Shown: positions 26,206 through 35,378 of the stretch, in pieces
Numbering within the stretch: position 1 is the first letter of the stretch
How the letters are laid out: every line of letters starts with the position of its first letter
From: Sulfurimonas sp.
GTDB taxonomy: Bacteria; Campylobacterota; Campylobacteria; Campylobacterales; Sulfurimonadaceae
Assembly (NCBI GenBank): GCA_021648285.1
Contig: JAKITC010000005.1
Span: forward strand, 26,460 to 90,459
Direction of reading: 5' to 3'
DNA length: 64,000 bases
Program-made: the position numbers and the translations under genes
Notes under the pieces: generated by a model
Seen by the model: only the letters and a program-made list of their open reading frames with translations
Databases searched by the model: none
What the model was told of the DNA's origin: nothing

Positions 26206-27620
26206 TAACAGATAATGACTGACTTAATCTCTGTCATCTCTTCTATAGCGAACTTGGGACCTTCGCGCCCAACTCCACTCAGCTTTACCCCGCCATAAGG
26301 CTGAATATCAAAACGAAGCGTAGGCATATCATTTATAATAATCCCGCCGGCTTCAAGCTCACTAATAGCACGTTGAGTAACACTTAAATCATTTGTAAAA
26401 ACTGAAAACTGCAAACCATAAGGTGAGTTATTCATTTTTGGAAGTGCTTCATCAAAAGAGTTGACTTTAACAAGCGAGACAATTGGTGCAAATACCTCTT
26501 GGCAAACTATAGCCATGTCATCACGCACATCAACCATTACACATGGATAAAACATTCTGCCCTCATGTCTTGGTGTAAGTAGCGGTGATGCGCCCTCTTC
26601 GATGGCACTCTCAACCCATTTCATTGCACGCTGTGCTGCATTATCATCAATCAATGGACCCATAAAAGTATCATCTTCGTACGGCGAACCGACTACTAGT
26701 TTTTTTGTTTCTTTTGCCATTTTAGAAGCGAATTCATCATAAATATCAGCATTTACATAAATTCTCTGAAGTGAGATACAAACTTGGCCAGAGTTTACAA
26801 AAGCACCTAATGTACATCTCGAAGCTGCAAGATCCAAATCTGCACTTTTATCTATGTATGTTGCCGCATTTCCACCAAGCTCTAAAGAGACTTTTTTAAT
26901 TCCAGCATTTTTTGTGATAATATTTCCAACAGGAACACTTCCTGTGAAACTTATCACACGAGGTATATTACTTGTTATTAATGCATTTCCAACTTCCGCA
27001 TCACCATAAACTACACTAAGTGCATCTTTTACAGCGTATTCGCTCTCAATAAACAGTTTTGCAAATTTGTATGCTGTTAATGGAGCTTCGGGGGTAGGCT
27101 TCAGGACAACTGTATTACCTGCCACTAACGCAGGTGCCAATTTATGTGCGACAAGATTTAGAGGAAAATTAAAAGGAGTGATTGCCACAACTACTCCTGC
27201 AGGCTCTCTAACAAAGAAAGATGTAGTCTTTTTACCACTTGCCATTGCATCTGTACTAATCGTCTCGCCATGCATTGTTCTCATAGTCTCGTGCGCAAGA
27301 GTAACTGTTTCAATACATCTGTCAACCTCAACCCTGGCAAAGGCGATAGGCTTACCAACCTCATCAGTAATTGTTTTAGCGATATCTTCTCTATTTTGTT
27401 TTAACTTTGAAGCAACATCTAAAAGCCAGTCACATCTTTGTGAGAGTGTAGATTTTTTAGCTTCTGCGCACGCATCCCTTGCAATACTCAATGCTTTTAG
27501 AGCATCATGTTTATTACAAACAGGAGCAGTAGAGACTATCTCTCCGCTGTATGGGCTTATTCTATCACTAATGTTTTCTTTTGCTGACTCAATTGAGCCA
27601 AAAAATATTTTCGCATTCAT
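26205..27620 (-). CDS. NAD(P)-dependent aldehyde dehydrogenase
   Basis: 471 residues, the usual ALDH length. Visible landmarks are the catalytic Glu in SLELGGNAA (about 246-254), the nucleophile Cys in VNSGQVCISLQRIYV (about 280-290), the fold motif TPFNFPLNLVAHKLAPAL and EVFAPIVSL near the C-terminus. It oxidises an aldehyde to the acid with NAD or NADP. Overall it resembles lactaldehyde or non-phosphorylating glyceraldehyde-3-phosphate dehydrogenases, but the substrate cannot be told from sequence. It is cytoplasmic. It is followed, with overlapping stop/start, by the broken DUF523 gene. Confidence 0.93.
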   Translation of the reverse strand: MNAKIFFGSIESAKENISDRISPYSGEIVSTAPVCNKHDALKALSIARDACAEAKKSTLSQRCDWLLDVASKLKQNREDIAKTITDEVGKPIAFARVEVDRCIETVTLAHETMRTMHGETISTDAMASGKKTTSFFVREPAGVVVAITPFNFPLNLVAHKLAPALVAGNTVVLKPTPEAPLTAYKFAKLFIESEYAVKDALSVVYGDAEVGNALITSNIPRVISFTGSVPVGNIITKNAGIKKVSLELGGNAATYIDKSADLDLAASRCTLGAFVNSGQVCISLQRIYVNADIYDEFASKMAKETKKLVVGSPYEDDTFMGPLIDDNAAQRAMKWVESAIEEGASPLLTPRHEGRMFYPCVMVDVRDDMAIVCQEVFAPIVSLVKVNSFDEALPKMNNSPYGLQFSVFTNDLSVTQRAISELEAGGIIINDMPTLRFDIQPYGGVKLSGVGREGPKFAIEEMTEIKSVIIC

Positions 27621-27830
27621 TTTATTCCTTCCGTAAAATGAACTAGTCCATTTTACTCCGCTTGGACCGCTATAGTCACAAAGCGTTAGCTTCTTTAGAA
27701 AAGCATCAGCTCTTAGAGCTAGAGTGTTTTAATTAAGAAAATTATATCATGAAAGGGTTGTTTTTATAGTAATAAAAAAAATTTATTTTTTGCTTCAAAA
27801 TTTTATGGTACTATATGTAGTAAGTTAAGA

Positions 27831-27835
27831 GGAGG
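27831..27835 (+). promoter_or_regulatory. strong Shine-Dalgarno site
   Basis: GGAGG lies five bases before the ATG at 27841. It is the main argument that the short downstream frame is a real gene. Confidence 0.8.
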
Positions 27836-27840
27836 ATATT

Positions 27841-28065
27841 ATGCAAGTTACTCGCTATTTATTTCAATCACCTTACTCTAGCCAAGTTCAAGTGGGTAGA
27901 CCTGATGTTAGTTCAAGCGGCGAACAGAAAAGTGCGCAAAGTGACTCAGGACTTCAAAAAGCTGTAAACCAACCTTTAGAAGAGGCTCAATCTTTTAAAG
28001 AGACTCAAGTACAAGAAGTTGAACCTACGGTAAAGTCCGATATTCTACTAGATATTTACGCTTAA
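27841..28065 (+). CDS. small hypothetical protein
   Basis: 74 residues, preceded by GGAGG at ideal spacing. The product is polar, rich in Ser, Gln and Glu, with no transmembrane segment, signal peptide or cysteine. The ends are the most ordered parts (MQVTRYLFQSPYSSQVQVGRP and VKSDILLDIYA). It looks intrinsically disordered in the middle. I do not recognise it. It is followed 36 bases later by a thioredoxin-like gene on the same strand and may share its transcript. Confidence 0.7.
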   Translation: MQVTRYLFQSPYSSQVQVGRPDVSSSGEQKSAQSDSGLQKAVNQPLEEAQSFKETQVQEVEPTVKSDILLDIYA

Positions 28066-28101
28066 TATTATTACAAACTACCCTATCAAAGTGAAATAAA
28101 C

Positions 28102-28497
28102 ATGAAAATTCTTGTTATTATTGCTATGTTGCTATCTGCCGTTTACTCTGCCGATCTCGATTGGTTACATGACTATGACAAAGCTCTTGCTCAGGCAAAA
28201 AAGGAGTGCAAAGATGTTTATCTTTTTGTCGGTGCTGACAAATGTAAATGGTGTGATAAATTTAAAAAAGAGACTCTTTCTAAGCAGGATGTCATAAATA
28301 CTCTGAAAGAAGATTATGTACTTTTGTACATGTCAAGAGACAGACATAAGATACCAGAGCGCTTTGAAGTAAAAGGAGTGCCTAGACACTACTTCTTAAC
28401 AAATGACGGCAAAGTCATACATGCCGATAGAGGCAGTAGGGAAGTTGATGGCTTTTTTGATTTGCTCGAAGAAGTTGATCTAAAAAAAGACGACTAA
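28102..28497 (+). CDS. periplasmic thioredoxin-like protein
   Basis: 131 residues with a signal peptide (about 1-17, LLSAVYSAD). The thioredoxin-fold active site is CKWC (about 49-52) in VGADKCKWCDKFKKETL, and the cis-proline loop is GVPRHYF. It falls in the thioredoxin_7/DUF255-like group of periplasmic thiol proteins. It could reduce disulfides, including those of apocytochromes before haem ligation, or protect against oxidative damage. It is not within the cytochrome operon, and its partner is not evident. Confidence 0.88.
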   Translation: MKILVIIAMLLSAVYSADLDWLHDYDKALAQAKKECKDVYLFVGADKCKWCDKFKKETLSKQDVINTLKEDYVLLYMSRDRHKIPERFEVKGVPRHYFLTNDGKVIHADRGSREVDGFFDLLEEVDLKKDD

Positions 28498-28517
28498 GTA
28501 TCGAGAGCGTGTAACTA

Positions 28518-28901
28518 TTACCAGCCTCTGATAATTATATGGCAAGAAAGACAGTCATTCATTACTTTACCATAGAATTTTGTAGCATCAGAATTCTCAT
28601 GTGACTCAACAGCTTTTCTAAGTGATTTTAAATCTTCCGATAGGTTAGCATTTACGTTTTTTGTTACCTGAATTTTATTGTTATGCATTATAAATGTAGA
28701 TACATCAACATTTTTAAAAATTGCATTCGAATTCTCTATTATTTGGATACCTTGCAATATATCTTTTTGATTAGTATACATAAATCCTGATTGAATCTGA
28801 TTCATCCCTTGTTTCATCAAACTCATTGTTGATTGTATTGTAGTCTGATCTGCCAGAGCCATTACTGAACTTATAACTAATGCCAAGATAACTTTTTGCA
28901 T
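28518..28901 (-). CDS. cytochrome c'-like mono-haem protein
   Basis: 127 residues with a signal peptide (about 1-17, SSVMALA). The rest is helical and ends with one CXXCH (NDCLSCHIIIRGW) close to the C-terminus. A C-terminal haem on a four-helix bundle is the class II (cytochrome c' or c-556) pattern. Such proteins bind NO or act as electron carriers; here no sixth-ligand residue can be named. It is a single gene that converges with the thioredoxin-like gene across a 20-base gap. Confidence 0.85.
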   Translation of the reverse strand: MQKVILALVISSVMALADQTTIQSTMSLMKQGMNQIQSGFMYTNQKDILQGIQIIENSNAIFKNVDVSTFIMHNNKIQVTKNVNANLSEDLKSLRKAVESHENSDATKFYGKVMNDCLSCHIIIRGW

Positions 28902-28976
28902 TTCATATCCTTAGTTTTTATTATTTAATCTTGATTATACACATTTATTAATTAAATATTTATAAAATCGACTATA

Positions 28977-29306
28977 TTAAATAGTTATGTTTTCTATAAT
29001 TTCTGTTTTTCTAGGTGTAACTGTAATAGCATCATAAACAAAATCCACATCAAGCTTATTTTTCTTCATATATACATAACCGGTTTTAATCAGACGAGAT
29101 AGTTTTTTTGGGGTTATGTTTTGTATGGCAGACTCATAATTCAGTCCACTTTTTACTTCTATAAAATGAAGGACCTCATCTTTTATAGCGATTATATCTA
29201 TCTCACCAAAACGAGAGTAGAAGTTCCTCTCTACAACTGCAAATCCATTTTCAAAGAGAAACTCACAAGCTTTGTCTTCAGCGAGATTTCCTTTTGCTCT
29301 GCTCAT
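28977..29306 (-). CDS. UPF0102 (YraN) nuclease-like protein
   Basis: 109 residues, normal for the family. It has the restriction-endonuclease-like core GEIDIIAIKDEVLHFIEVKSG (about 33-53), in which D, E and K are the putative catalytic residues, after GNLAEDKACEFLFENGF. The molecular role is not established; a DNA or RNA processing function is suspected. It lies ten bases downstream of the molybdoenzyme gene on the same strand. Confidence 0.93.
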   Translation of the reverse strand: MSRAKGNLAEDKACEFLFENGFAVVERNFYSRFGEIDIIAIKDEVLHFIEVKSGLNYESAIQNITPKKLSRLIKTGYVYMKKNKLDVDFVYDAITVTPRKTEIIENITI

Positions 29307-29316
29307 CTTATGCCGA

Positions 29317-31380
29317 TTAGCAGTTAATCACTTCAACTTTTATAGATTTAAAAGCTGCAGTTAAAATAAGCTCATCGCTTTTATCTCCAAAAAGAGCATT
29401 GATTCTAGATTTTGCATGATGAAAAGTAACAAAAAGAGTTTTTGGCTGGACTTTGCTTGTAAGTTTAATTGTTAGTGGAGTAGTCTCTCCAAACTCTGTT
29501 TTTAAAATAACTTTCTCAGATGTAAAATCAGTCGCATCATTTTCATTCACAAGTAGAATATCTTCATCATATCGTTTCATCAAATTTGGACTCTGCTTGG
29601 TCTGCCAAGCATTATTGTACATCGCTATTGTTCTACCGGTTGTTAAGTGATAACCGGTTAGTGCTTTAGATGTAATCTCTTTTATCATTCCTCTTAGTTT
29701 ATACTGATGGTAATGAAACTCACCTAAACCATCTTCAGTTCTAAAATCTAGTTGATGAAGGATAGGTGTATCTTCTGTGTGAACAGGCCATTGAAGTCCA
29801 CGTTTACGGTGACGTTCCAGTCTAACATACGAAGCTCCGCTAAAACGACGATATGCTACTTCTCTAACCTCATCCCAAATTTCATTTGAATTTTTATACG
29901 AAGCTGTTCCACCCATTTTATTATCAAGTTTCTGTAATACTTCCCAATCATCTGGGAGGTCAGTTTCTACAAGTGGCTGTGAAAGATGTAGACGACGCAT
30001 TGCATTTACATAAACGCCTGTTTTTTCATAAGCCGACTTCACTCCAATCACTATATCTGCAATCTTTGTAACATCAGTCATAAACAGATCTTGAACCATA
30101 ACAAATTCAAGATGCCCCATTGCAGCCTCAACCTTGTTAAGATTTGGATGAATATGAGTTAAATCTTCCCCAATATTCAGAACTGCCTTAACTTTGTCTT
30201 TTAACATTTCATCAACCAACTGAGGAGTCATCAGACCAACCTCTTTTGGATCTTGATAATCAGGGTCAAAATATGGAAGCATACCCATATCACAAGCACC
30301 CTGAACATTATTTTGCCCTCTTAGAGGCATAAGACCAGCTCCCTCTTTACCAACATTACCGGTCATAAGCGCCAAGTGAGTTATCGCCATTACCGCGTAT
30401 GAGCCATCTGTATGTTCTGTAATGCCAAGCCCCCAGAAAATCATTGATTTTTTAAGTGCATACTCACGAGCGATCTTGGGAATCATTTTAGATAGATACT
30501 CATAACCCTCTATTTCTTCAAAATATTTAGGATTAGCATATGGATCATTCAATATCTTATCTTTAAACTCTGTAAATCCTTTTGTTCTATCAGCTATAAA
30601 ACTGTCATCATACAGCTCTTCATCCATAATCACATATGCGAGCATATTTAAAACAAGCAAGTTTGCTTCATGAGGGATAATCGCTTGATATTTTGAAAAT
30701 CTATGTAGTTTAATCTCACGAACATCAAAAACAGCCAAATTATCATGTTTTTGCGCCACATCAATTATACGGTTTGCGATGATTGGATGGGCTTCTGTTG
30801 TATTTGAGCCTATTACTATCATAAACTCACAGTTATATATATCATTATACGGATTTGTAGCAGCACCTTCACCTATGGTTGTTCTCATACCTTTAAGACT
30901 CGGAGAGTGACAAACTCTTGCACAGTTATCTACATGTGGAGAGTTTAAAGTATGACGGGTAAACTTTTGAAAAAGATAAGAAGATTCACAAGAAGTTCTA
31001 GCTCCACCAATTGAAGCAATACTTTTACGCCCATACTTTTGTTGAATATCTTTTAGTTTCAGACTTGCTGCTGTTGTTGCAGAGTCCAAGTCTGTTTCAT
31101 ACCATGTATCATCAAAATCTATTAATGATGAAGATATAGCATCTTTGATAGTAGGATTATTATCAAGAAAGCTTTTTCTTACTCTTGGTATTCTAAGGCG
31201 TTCTTTTGAATCAACAAAATCAAAGCCATATTTACCTTTAATACAAAGCTTACCTTGAGAAACAACTCCATCTGGGTGTGCAAAAATCTTTTGAATTTTA
31301 TTATCTTTAACATGAGCAGCTATATCACAGCCAACTCCACAGTAAGTACAAACACTATCTATTGTTTTAATATTTTCCAT
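29317..31380 (-). CDS. formate-dehydrogenase-like molybdopterin oxidoreductase
   Basis: 687 residues. The N-terminus binds a [4Fe-4S] cluster (CTYCGVGC ... GKLCIKGKYG). The molybdenum ligand is Cys in CARVCHSPSLKG, the position that is Sec or Cys in FdhF-type formate dehydrogenases. RGQNNVQGACDMG is the molybdopterin-binding motif of that group. No Tat signal is present, so it is cytoplasmic. No iron-sulfur, cytochrome b or NAD-linked partner gene is adjacent, so its electron acceptor is unknown. moeA and moaA for cofactor synthesis occur further along the window. Formate oxidation or CO2 reduction is the best guess. Confidence 0.9.
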   Translation of the reverse strand: MENIKTIDSVCTYCGVGCDIAAHVKDNKIQKIFAHPDGVVSQGKLCIKGKYGFDFVDSKERLRIPRVRKSFLDNNPTIKDAISSSLIDFDDTWYETDLDSATTAASLKLKDIQQKYGRKSIASIGGARTSCESSYLFQKFTRHTLNSPHVDNCARVCHSPSLKGMRTTIGEGAATNPYNDIYNCEFMIVIGSNTTEAHPIIANRIIDVAQKHDNLAVFDVREIKLHRFSKYQAIIPHEANLLVLNMLAYVIMDEELYDDSFIADRTKGFTEFKDKILNDPYANPKYFEEIEGYEYLSKMIPKIAREYALKKSMIFWGLGITEHTDGSYAVMAITHLALMTGNVGKEGAGLMPLRGQNNVQGACDMGMLPYFDPDYQDPKEVGLMTPQLVDEMLKDKVKAVLNIGEDLTHIHPNLNKVEAAMGHLEFVMVQDLFMTDVTKIADIVIGVKSAYEKTGVYVNAMRRLHLSQPLVETDLPDDWEVLQKLDNKMGGTASYKNSNEIWDEVREVAYRRFSGASYVRLERHRKRGLQWPVHTEDTPILHQLDFRTEDGLGEFHYHQYKLRGMIKEITSKALTGYHLTTGRTIAMYNNAWQTKQSPNLMKRYDEDILLVNENDATDFTSEKVILKTEFGETTPLTIKLTSKVQPKTLFVTFHHAKSRINALFGDKSDELILTAAFKSIKVEVINC

Positions 31381-31397
31381 TGTATAGCTTCCTGATT

Positions 31398-32129
31398 TTA
31401 ATAGACAGAGTTTACAATTTTATCTCTTAAGAATTGTGGAAGTATATTGAGAAATTTAATGATTAAATAAAATCTAAGAGGAAAAGCGTAAAATCGTTTC
31501 TCTTTCTCTATCGCATTGTAAATTCTCTTCACTCCATCTTTATTACTTAACAAAAATGGCATATTAAATTCATTTTTATCTGTCATCTCACTTTGAATGA
31601 ATCCAGGTAATATATTTACAACTTTTATCCCACTATTTTTGTACTTATATCTAATAGATTCAGCATAAGAGTTCAAGGCTCTTTTAGACGAACTGTAAGC
31701 CTTTGAACTTGGCATTGCTATAAGCGAAGAAAGTGAAGATATAAAAACAATTTTTCCACTTTGTTTAGCTTTAAAAAGTGGCAGTAAGATTTCTAAAATC
31801 GCATGATTAGCAAATAAGTTCACATCATAAAGTTTTTTAAAATCATCAAACGGTGTAATCTCTAAAGAGTGCCCTATTGATATACCTGCATTAAGTATAA
31901 CCATGTCAACAGAACCTATTTTTTTGATTTTTTCTTGCAAATTCTCAAATTCAGATACGTCAGATACAACTATTTCTACACTTTTGACATGTGGAGACAA
32001 CTCTTGTTGTAACTTTCTCAAATTCGTTTCTCTTCTTGCAAGTAAAAAAAGTTCATTATCTTTTATAGCATAGGCTCTTGCTAAACCTTTACCTATTCCG
32101 CTACTTGCACCTGTAATTAAAATTTTCAT
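31398..32129 (-). CDS. short-chain dehydrogenase/reductase
   Basis: 243 residues with the classical SDR signatures: TGASSGIGKGLA at the N-terminus (dinucleotide binding), NAGIS (about 79-83), a catalytic Ser in FISSLSSL and the YxxxK pair in AYSSSKRALNSYAE. It transfers hydride between NAD(P)H and an unknown alcohol or ketone. It is cytoplasmic, with a hydrophobic C-terminal stretch. It ends 18 bases before the molybdoenzyme start. The accessory block begins directly upstream of it. Confidence 0.92.
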   Translation of the reverse strand: MKILITGASSGIGKGLARAYAIKDNELFLLARRETNLRKLQQELSPHVKSVEIVVSDVSEFENLQEKIKKIGSVDMVILNAGISIGHSLEITPFDDFKKLYDVNLFANHAILEILLPLFKAKQSGKIVFISSLSSLIAMPSSKAYSSSKRALNSYAESIRYKYKNSGIKVVNILPGFIQSEMTDKNEFNMPFLLSNKDGVKRIYNAIEKEKRFYAFPLRFYLIIKFLNILPQFLRDKIVNSVY

Positions 32130-32176
32130 ATATTCTCTATTTTTTTAAAATTCTACATAAACTTTAACAATATAAC

Positions 32177-32350
32177 TCAATTTTCGCACATAAAACCTAA
32201 CTCTTTTTGAGTGTAAGCATTGAACATAGCGATGATACTAAATAAATCCTTATTACCCTTGACAATATTATCCATTTCTGAGATTTTTGTAAGTATTTGA
32301 ATAGGTATTGTTTCTACTATGATTAAACTAAGATTTAAATTATTGGATTA
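32177..32350 (-). pseudogene. C-terminal remnant of an unrecognised gene
   Basis: Minus-strand frame of about 57 codons without a proper start, ending ...FNAYTQKELGFMCEN and a stop at 32177-32179. A second copy of the same tail lies in the opposite orientation at 39113-39160. The sequence looks like a mostly helical C-terminus. I cannot name the parent gene. Apart from this the stretch 32130-32374 holds nothing recognised. Confidence 0.5.
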
Positions 32351-32451
32351 CTAAACAAACTATTTGATATAATTCATGCGAAGTGTAAGCCTCCCTAAAA
32401 ACTGTACCACCTAAAACGGAATAATTCTGATAAAATAAATCAGGAGCATTC

Positions 32452-32718
32452 ATGCGAAAAAGTAAGTTTAGTGAGAAACAGATTATAGATATTCTAAAAG
32501 AGATTGAGGATGGAGCACCAGTAGTTGAAACCTTAAGAGATAAAGGTGTTAGCAAGGACACATATTACAAGTGGAAACGGAAATACAGTGGTATGGAAAC
32601 AGGTGATGTTAAACGCATGAGAGAGCTAGAAAAAGAGAATGCCAAGTTGAAAAAGCTTTATGCTGAAATGGCACTAGTGAATGATGCCCTTAAGGATGTT
32701 ATCGAAAAAAAGCTCTAA
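32452..32718 (+). CDS. IS3-family OrfA (helix-turn-helix)
   Basis: 88 residues. The N-terminal HTH is of the Tnp_1 type (KFSEKQIIDILKEIEDG, GVSKDTYYKWKRKY), followed by a leucine-zipper-like helix (ELEKENAKLKKLYAEMALVNDALKDVIEKKL). It binds the IS ends and, after a -1 frameshift at the A7 run (32705-32711), would be fused to OrfB as the active transposase. It appears intact. Confidence 0.93.
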   Translation: MRKSKFSEKQIIDILKEIEDGAPVVETLRDKGVSKDTYYKWKRKYSGMETGDVKRMRELEKENAKLKKLYAEMALVNDALKDVIEKKL

Positions 32719-33544
32719 AGCCTGATGAGAAAAGAGAGCTTGTGAAACATATAGTTGAGCACTGCTTTTTGAGTATCAATCAGGCATGTCAAGCACTTAC
32801 CTTGAGTAAATCATCATATTACTATGTCAAAAAGCTCAAGGATGATGCAGAAATTATTGATGCCCTTAATGACTTAGTGGAACTACACCCAAGAAATGGC
32901 TTTTGACTACTCTTTAATCGTTTGAGGAAAGCAGGGAACATTTGGAATCATAAACGAGTTTATCGTGTATATAAGGCTTTAGGACTTAATTTTAAGAAGA
33001 GAACTAAGAAGAGAATTCCTGCAAGAGTGCAACATCCATTACAAGAACTATATGAGCCAAATGAACAGTGGTCAATGGACTTTCTCTTTTTGGTGGCAAA
33101 CGCTACCGTATTTTAAATATTATGGATGAATTTAATAGAGAATTCATAGAGTTTGAAGTTGGAGTGTCCTTACCTGCAATAAAAGTAATTCAAACACTCC
33201 AAAGAGCTATTGAGTTTAGAGGTAAACCAAAATCAATAAGAGTTGATAATGGTCCAGAATTTATCTCTCATAAACTTGAACAATGGTGTTATATTCACTC
33301 AATAGAGCTTAAATTTATTCAGCCAGGGTCACCAACTCAAAACTCTAGAATGGAGAGGCTTAATGGTTCAATGCGTCGAGAATTCTTTGATGCTTATCTG
33401 TTCGATACATTATCAGAGGTTAAAATCATGACAGAAGAGTGGGTATATGACTATAATTATTACAGACCTCACTCAACTTTAGATAAATTAAGCCCTATTG
33501 AATATTTAGATAAGTACAATTTAGAGATGAATTATTCCGTTTAA
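32702..33544 (+). pseudogene. IS3-family OrfB transposase, inactivated
   Basis: The frame continues from the A7 run as EKKALKPDEKRELV. It meets a TGA where the family has Trp (HPRNGF-stop-LLFNRLRKAG, near 32906), and later a frameshift or short deletion after EQWSMDF (near 33085), where residues before FGGKRYRIL are missing. The remaining DDE integrase core is clear: SMDF, RVDNGPEFIS and SRMERLNGSMRREFFD. Two independent lesions show that it is not functional. Confidence 0.9.
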
Positions 33545-33774
33545 ACTGGTTTGGTTTAAGGGGAGGCTTACAGAAGGATAGATGTAATTATTGAAGAAAT
33601 ATTAAATGAATTAAAAATAAGTAATTATACTTACGATAAACTCTCTGGCACAATTAAAGTAAATGGTAGTCTAAATCCATATTCAGGGGAGTTAGGTAAA
33701 ATCACATCCTCTCTTAAAGAGTATAAAATTATATTTAGTGTAGATAGAAACCACAACATTAGAATGGAAGAATA

Positions 33775-33960
33775 ATGACTTTTGGAGAATACTATTACCA
33801 TGTAAAATATGCTATAAATCTTCAGAATGGAAAATGGATAACAGATAAACCAAGAATGGTTGTTCCAAAACAGATGTCAAAAGAAGACGCAATAGTTTAT
33901 TACAAGGCTAAGTTTGATGAATATTGGAAGAAAGTCAATAAAAATAGTAAAAAACTGTAG
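33775..33960 (+). CDS. small hypothetical protein downstream of the IS
   Basis: 61 residues, starting at the ATG that overlaps the stop of the interrupted gene. The product is basic and aromatic-rich (MTFGEYYYHVKYAINLQNGK, ending KVNKNSKKL), with no signal peptide or known motif. It was probably co-transcribed with the interrupted gene, so the insertion may have a polar effect on it. I do not recognise the family. Confidence 0.55.
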   Translation: MTFGEYYYHVKYAINLQNGKWITDKPRMVVPKQMSKEDAIVYYKAKFDEYWKKVNKNSKKL

Positions 33961-34001
33961 GACACAATGAACTCAGTCACTATCAAATACACAGGAGTAT
34001 T

Positions 34002-34373
34002 ATGCCTCATTTCATAATAGATTGCTCAGAAAATATTTTAAAATTACATTCCCAAGAGCAAATAATTGATCAGGTACATATTTCAGCTGTTTCAACGGGG
34101 CTGTTTAATAAAAATGATGTAAAAGTAAGAGTTAATTTTTTCCAAAAATACTCAACTGGAGATAAAAAAGAAGATTTTATTCATGTATTTGCTAATATTA
34201 TGGAAGGTAGAACTATTGAACAAAAAGCAAATTTGTCAAAAACCATAGTTAAAGATTTGTCTTCAATGTTTCCCTTAGTTCCTCATATTGGAACTAATGT
34301 GATTGAATTTGAAAGGGCAACTTATTTCAATAAAAATATGCTTGACCCAAATTATCAATTTTCAATGCCATAA
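34002..34373 (+). CDS. CHMI-type tautomerase (5-carboxymethyl-2-hydroxymuconate isomerase family)
   Basis: 123 residues. The tautomerase catalytic proline is residue 2 (MPHFIIDCS). The body follows the CHMI pattern, with DFIHVFANIMEGRTIEQKANLSKTIVKDL in the second half. Such enzymes move a double bond or proton in unsaturated oxo-acids. No aromatic degradation genes are nearby, so the physiological substrate is unknown. It is a plus-strand single gene, convergent with the ATP-grasp gene. Confidence 0.85.
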   Translation: MPHFIIDCSENILKLHSQEQIIDQVHISAVSTGLFNKNDVKVRVNFFQKYSTGDKKEDFIHVFANIMEGRTIEQKANLSKTIVKDLSSMFPLVPHIGTNVIEFERATYFNKNMLDPNYQFSMP

Positions 34374-34390
34374 AATATTTTAAAATAAAC

Positions 34391-35374
34391 CTATTTTAAC
34401 TTTTTAGAAAATGTGCCTTGTACGATATCTAAAATCATTTGCTCATGTTCTTGTCCAGTATTTAGATTGTAACATCTATAAAAATATCCATATCCTAATC
34501 CTGGAACTAAATTAGCTTCAATAAAATAAGGGATACCTTTATCATTCATTTTAATATCTATCCTACCATATCCTTTTGCTTTTAATACTTTAAATGAATC
34601 TATAGCTAATGAAGAGATTATTTTTTTGATTTTATTATTTTTGATTTTTAGAGATTTTTCTCTATCTCTTTGCTTATCATAAAAACCTAAGATTCTATCA
34701 CCTTTACTATTTTTCTCAGCAATAAGTTCTATAGGATAGATATTGTAAGAACTATTTTTAAAATCTTCTATGATAGCTACGGTATACTCTTTACCACTTA
34801 AATATGTTTCAACTAAAGAGATAGTATGTTGCTCATCAAATATTGATTTTACTTTATATTTGTACTCTTTATATGTATGCACAAGTGAATTTTCATCTAT
34901 CCCCCGTGAATCACCTTCATAAAGTGGTTTTACAAATAATGGAAAAGGTAGAGGTAGTGTCTCTTTATTATACTGATTTGGTTTTGCTAAAAAAGATAAA
35001 GCTGTGTTTAATCCAGAGTCTATTACCCTTTGTTTGGCAATGCTTTTATCAAATTCAAGTTTGAGAGCATTTTTAGATGAGCCTGTATATAAAATATGAT
35101 GCTTTTCTAAAAAATTGGGGAACCAAATCTTTTTCATTGAATCTCTTTTTTTTGAATCTCCATCAAAAAGTAAATATTTAATCCCAGAAACCACTAAATC
35201 AGGTTTTTTTTCAACTAAGTTATTTAAATCATCTAAATTATTAATATTAGATATTTTAACTTTTTTATAATGTTTGCTTAATTTTTCATACAAATTTAAC
35301 AGTATCTTTTGTGGCATTAAATTTAAACCTCCAATAGGAGATGTCACTATTTCAATATATTTATTTTCTTTCAT
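34391..35374 (-). CDS. ATP-grasp ligase (D-Ala-D-Ala ligase-like)
   Basis: 327 residues with the ATP-grasp fold: PFPLFVKPLYEGDSRGI (about 149-165, ATP-binding lysine and loop), SLVETYLSGKEYTVAII, and the metal-binding end YGRIDIKMNDKGIPYFIEANLVPGLG. It resembles D-alanine-D-alanine ligase but lacks a mur-cluster context. It probably joins a carboxylate to an amine through an acyl phosphate. It sits five bases after the PHP-domain gene, on the same transcript. The substrate is unknown; a small peptide or modified amino acid product is possible. Confidence 0.85.
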   Translation of the reverse strand: MKENKYIEIVTSPIGGLNLMPQKILLNLYEKLSKHYKKVKISNINNLDDLNNLVEKKPDLVVSGIKYLLFDGDSKKRDSMKKIWFPNFLEKHHILYTGSSKNALKLEFDKSIAKQRVIDSGLNTALSFLAKPNQYNKETLPLPFPLFVKPLYEGDSRGIDENSLVHTYKEYKYKVKSIFDEQHTISLVETYLSGKEYTVAIIEDFKNSSYNIYPIELIAEKNSKGDRILGFYDKQRDREKSLKIKNNKIKKIISSLAIDSFKVLKAKGYGRIDIKMNDKGIPYFIEANLVPGLGYGYFYRCYNLNTGQEHEQMILDIVQGTFSKKLK

Positions 35375-35378
35375 TTCC

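Larger units (their letters stand above)
32383..33572 (+). mobile_element. IS3-family insertion sequence (decayed)
   Basis: About 1.19 kb. The ends are imperfect inverted repeats starting TGTAAGCCTCCC at both termini and ending AAACGGAATAATT. It is flanked by a 4-bp direct repeat, GAAG (32379-32382 and 33573-33576). It carries orfA and a broken orfB with an A7 slippery run between them. The 4-bp duplication and the orfA type fit the IS407-like group. The intact ends and target duplication show a single transposition event. The broken transposase means it cannot now move by itself. Confidence 0.92.
32375..33775 (+). pseudogene. small gene interrupted in codon 3 by the IS3-family element
   Basis: Joining the flanks of the insertion and removing one copy of the GAAG duplication restores ATG CGA AGG ATA GAT. 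This opens a 68-codon frame (MRRIDVIIEEILNELKISNY...HNIRMEE) that ends at 33773-33775. Its stop overlaps the next start (TAATG), showing that the two were an operon. No homology is recognised; the product looks like a small alpha/beta protein. The IS separates the first eight bases (32375-32382) from the rest (33577-33775). Confidence 0.7.
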
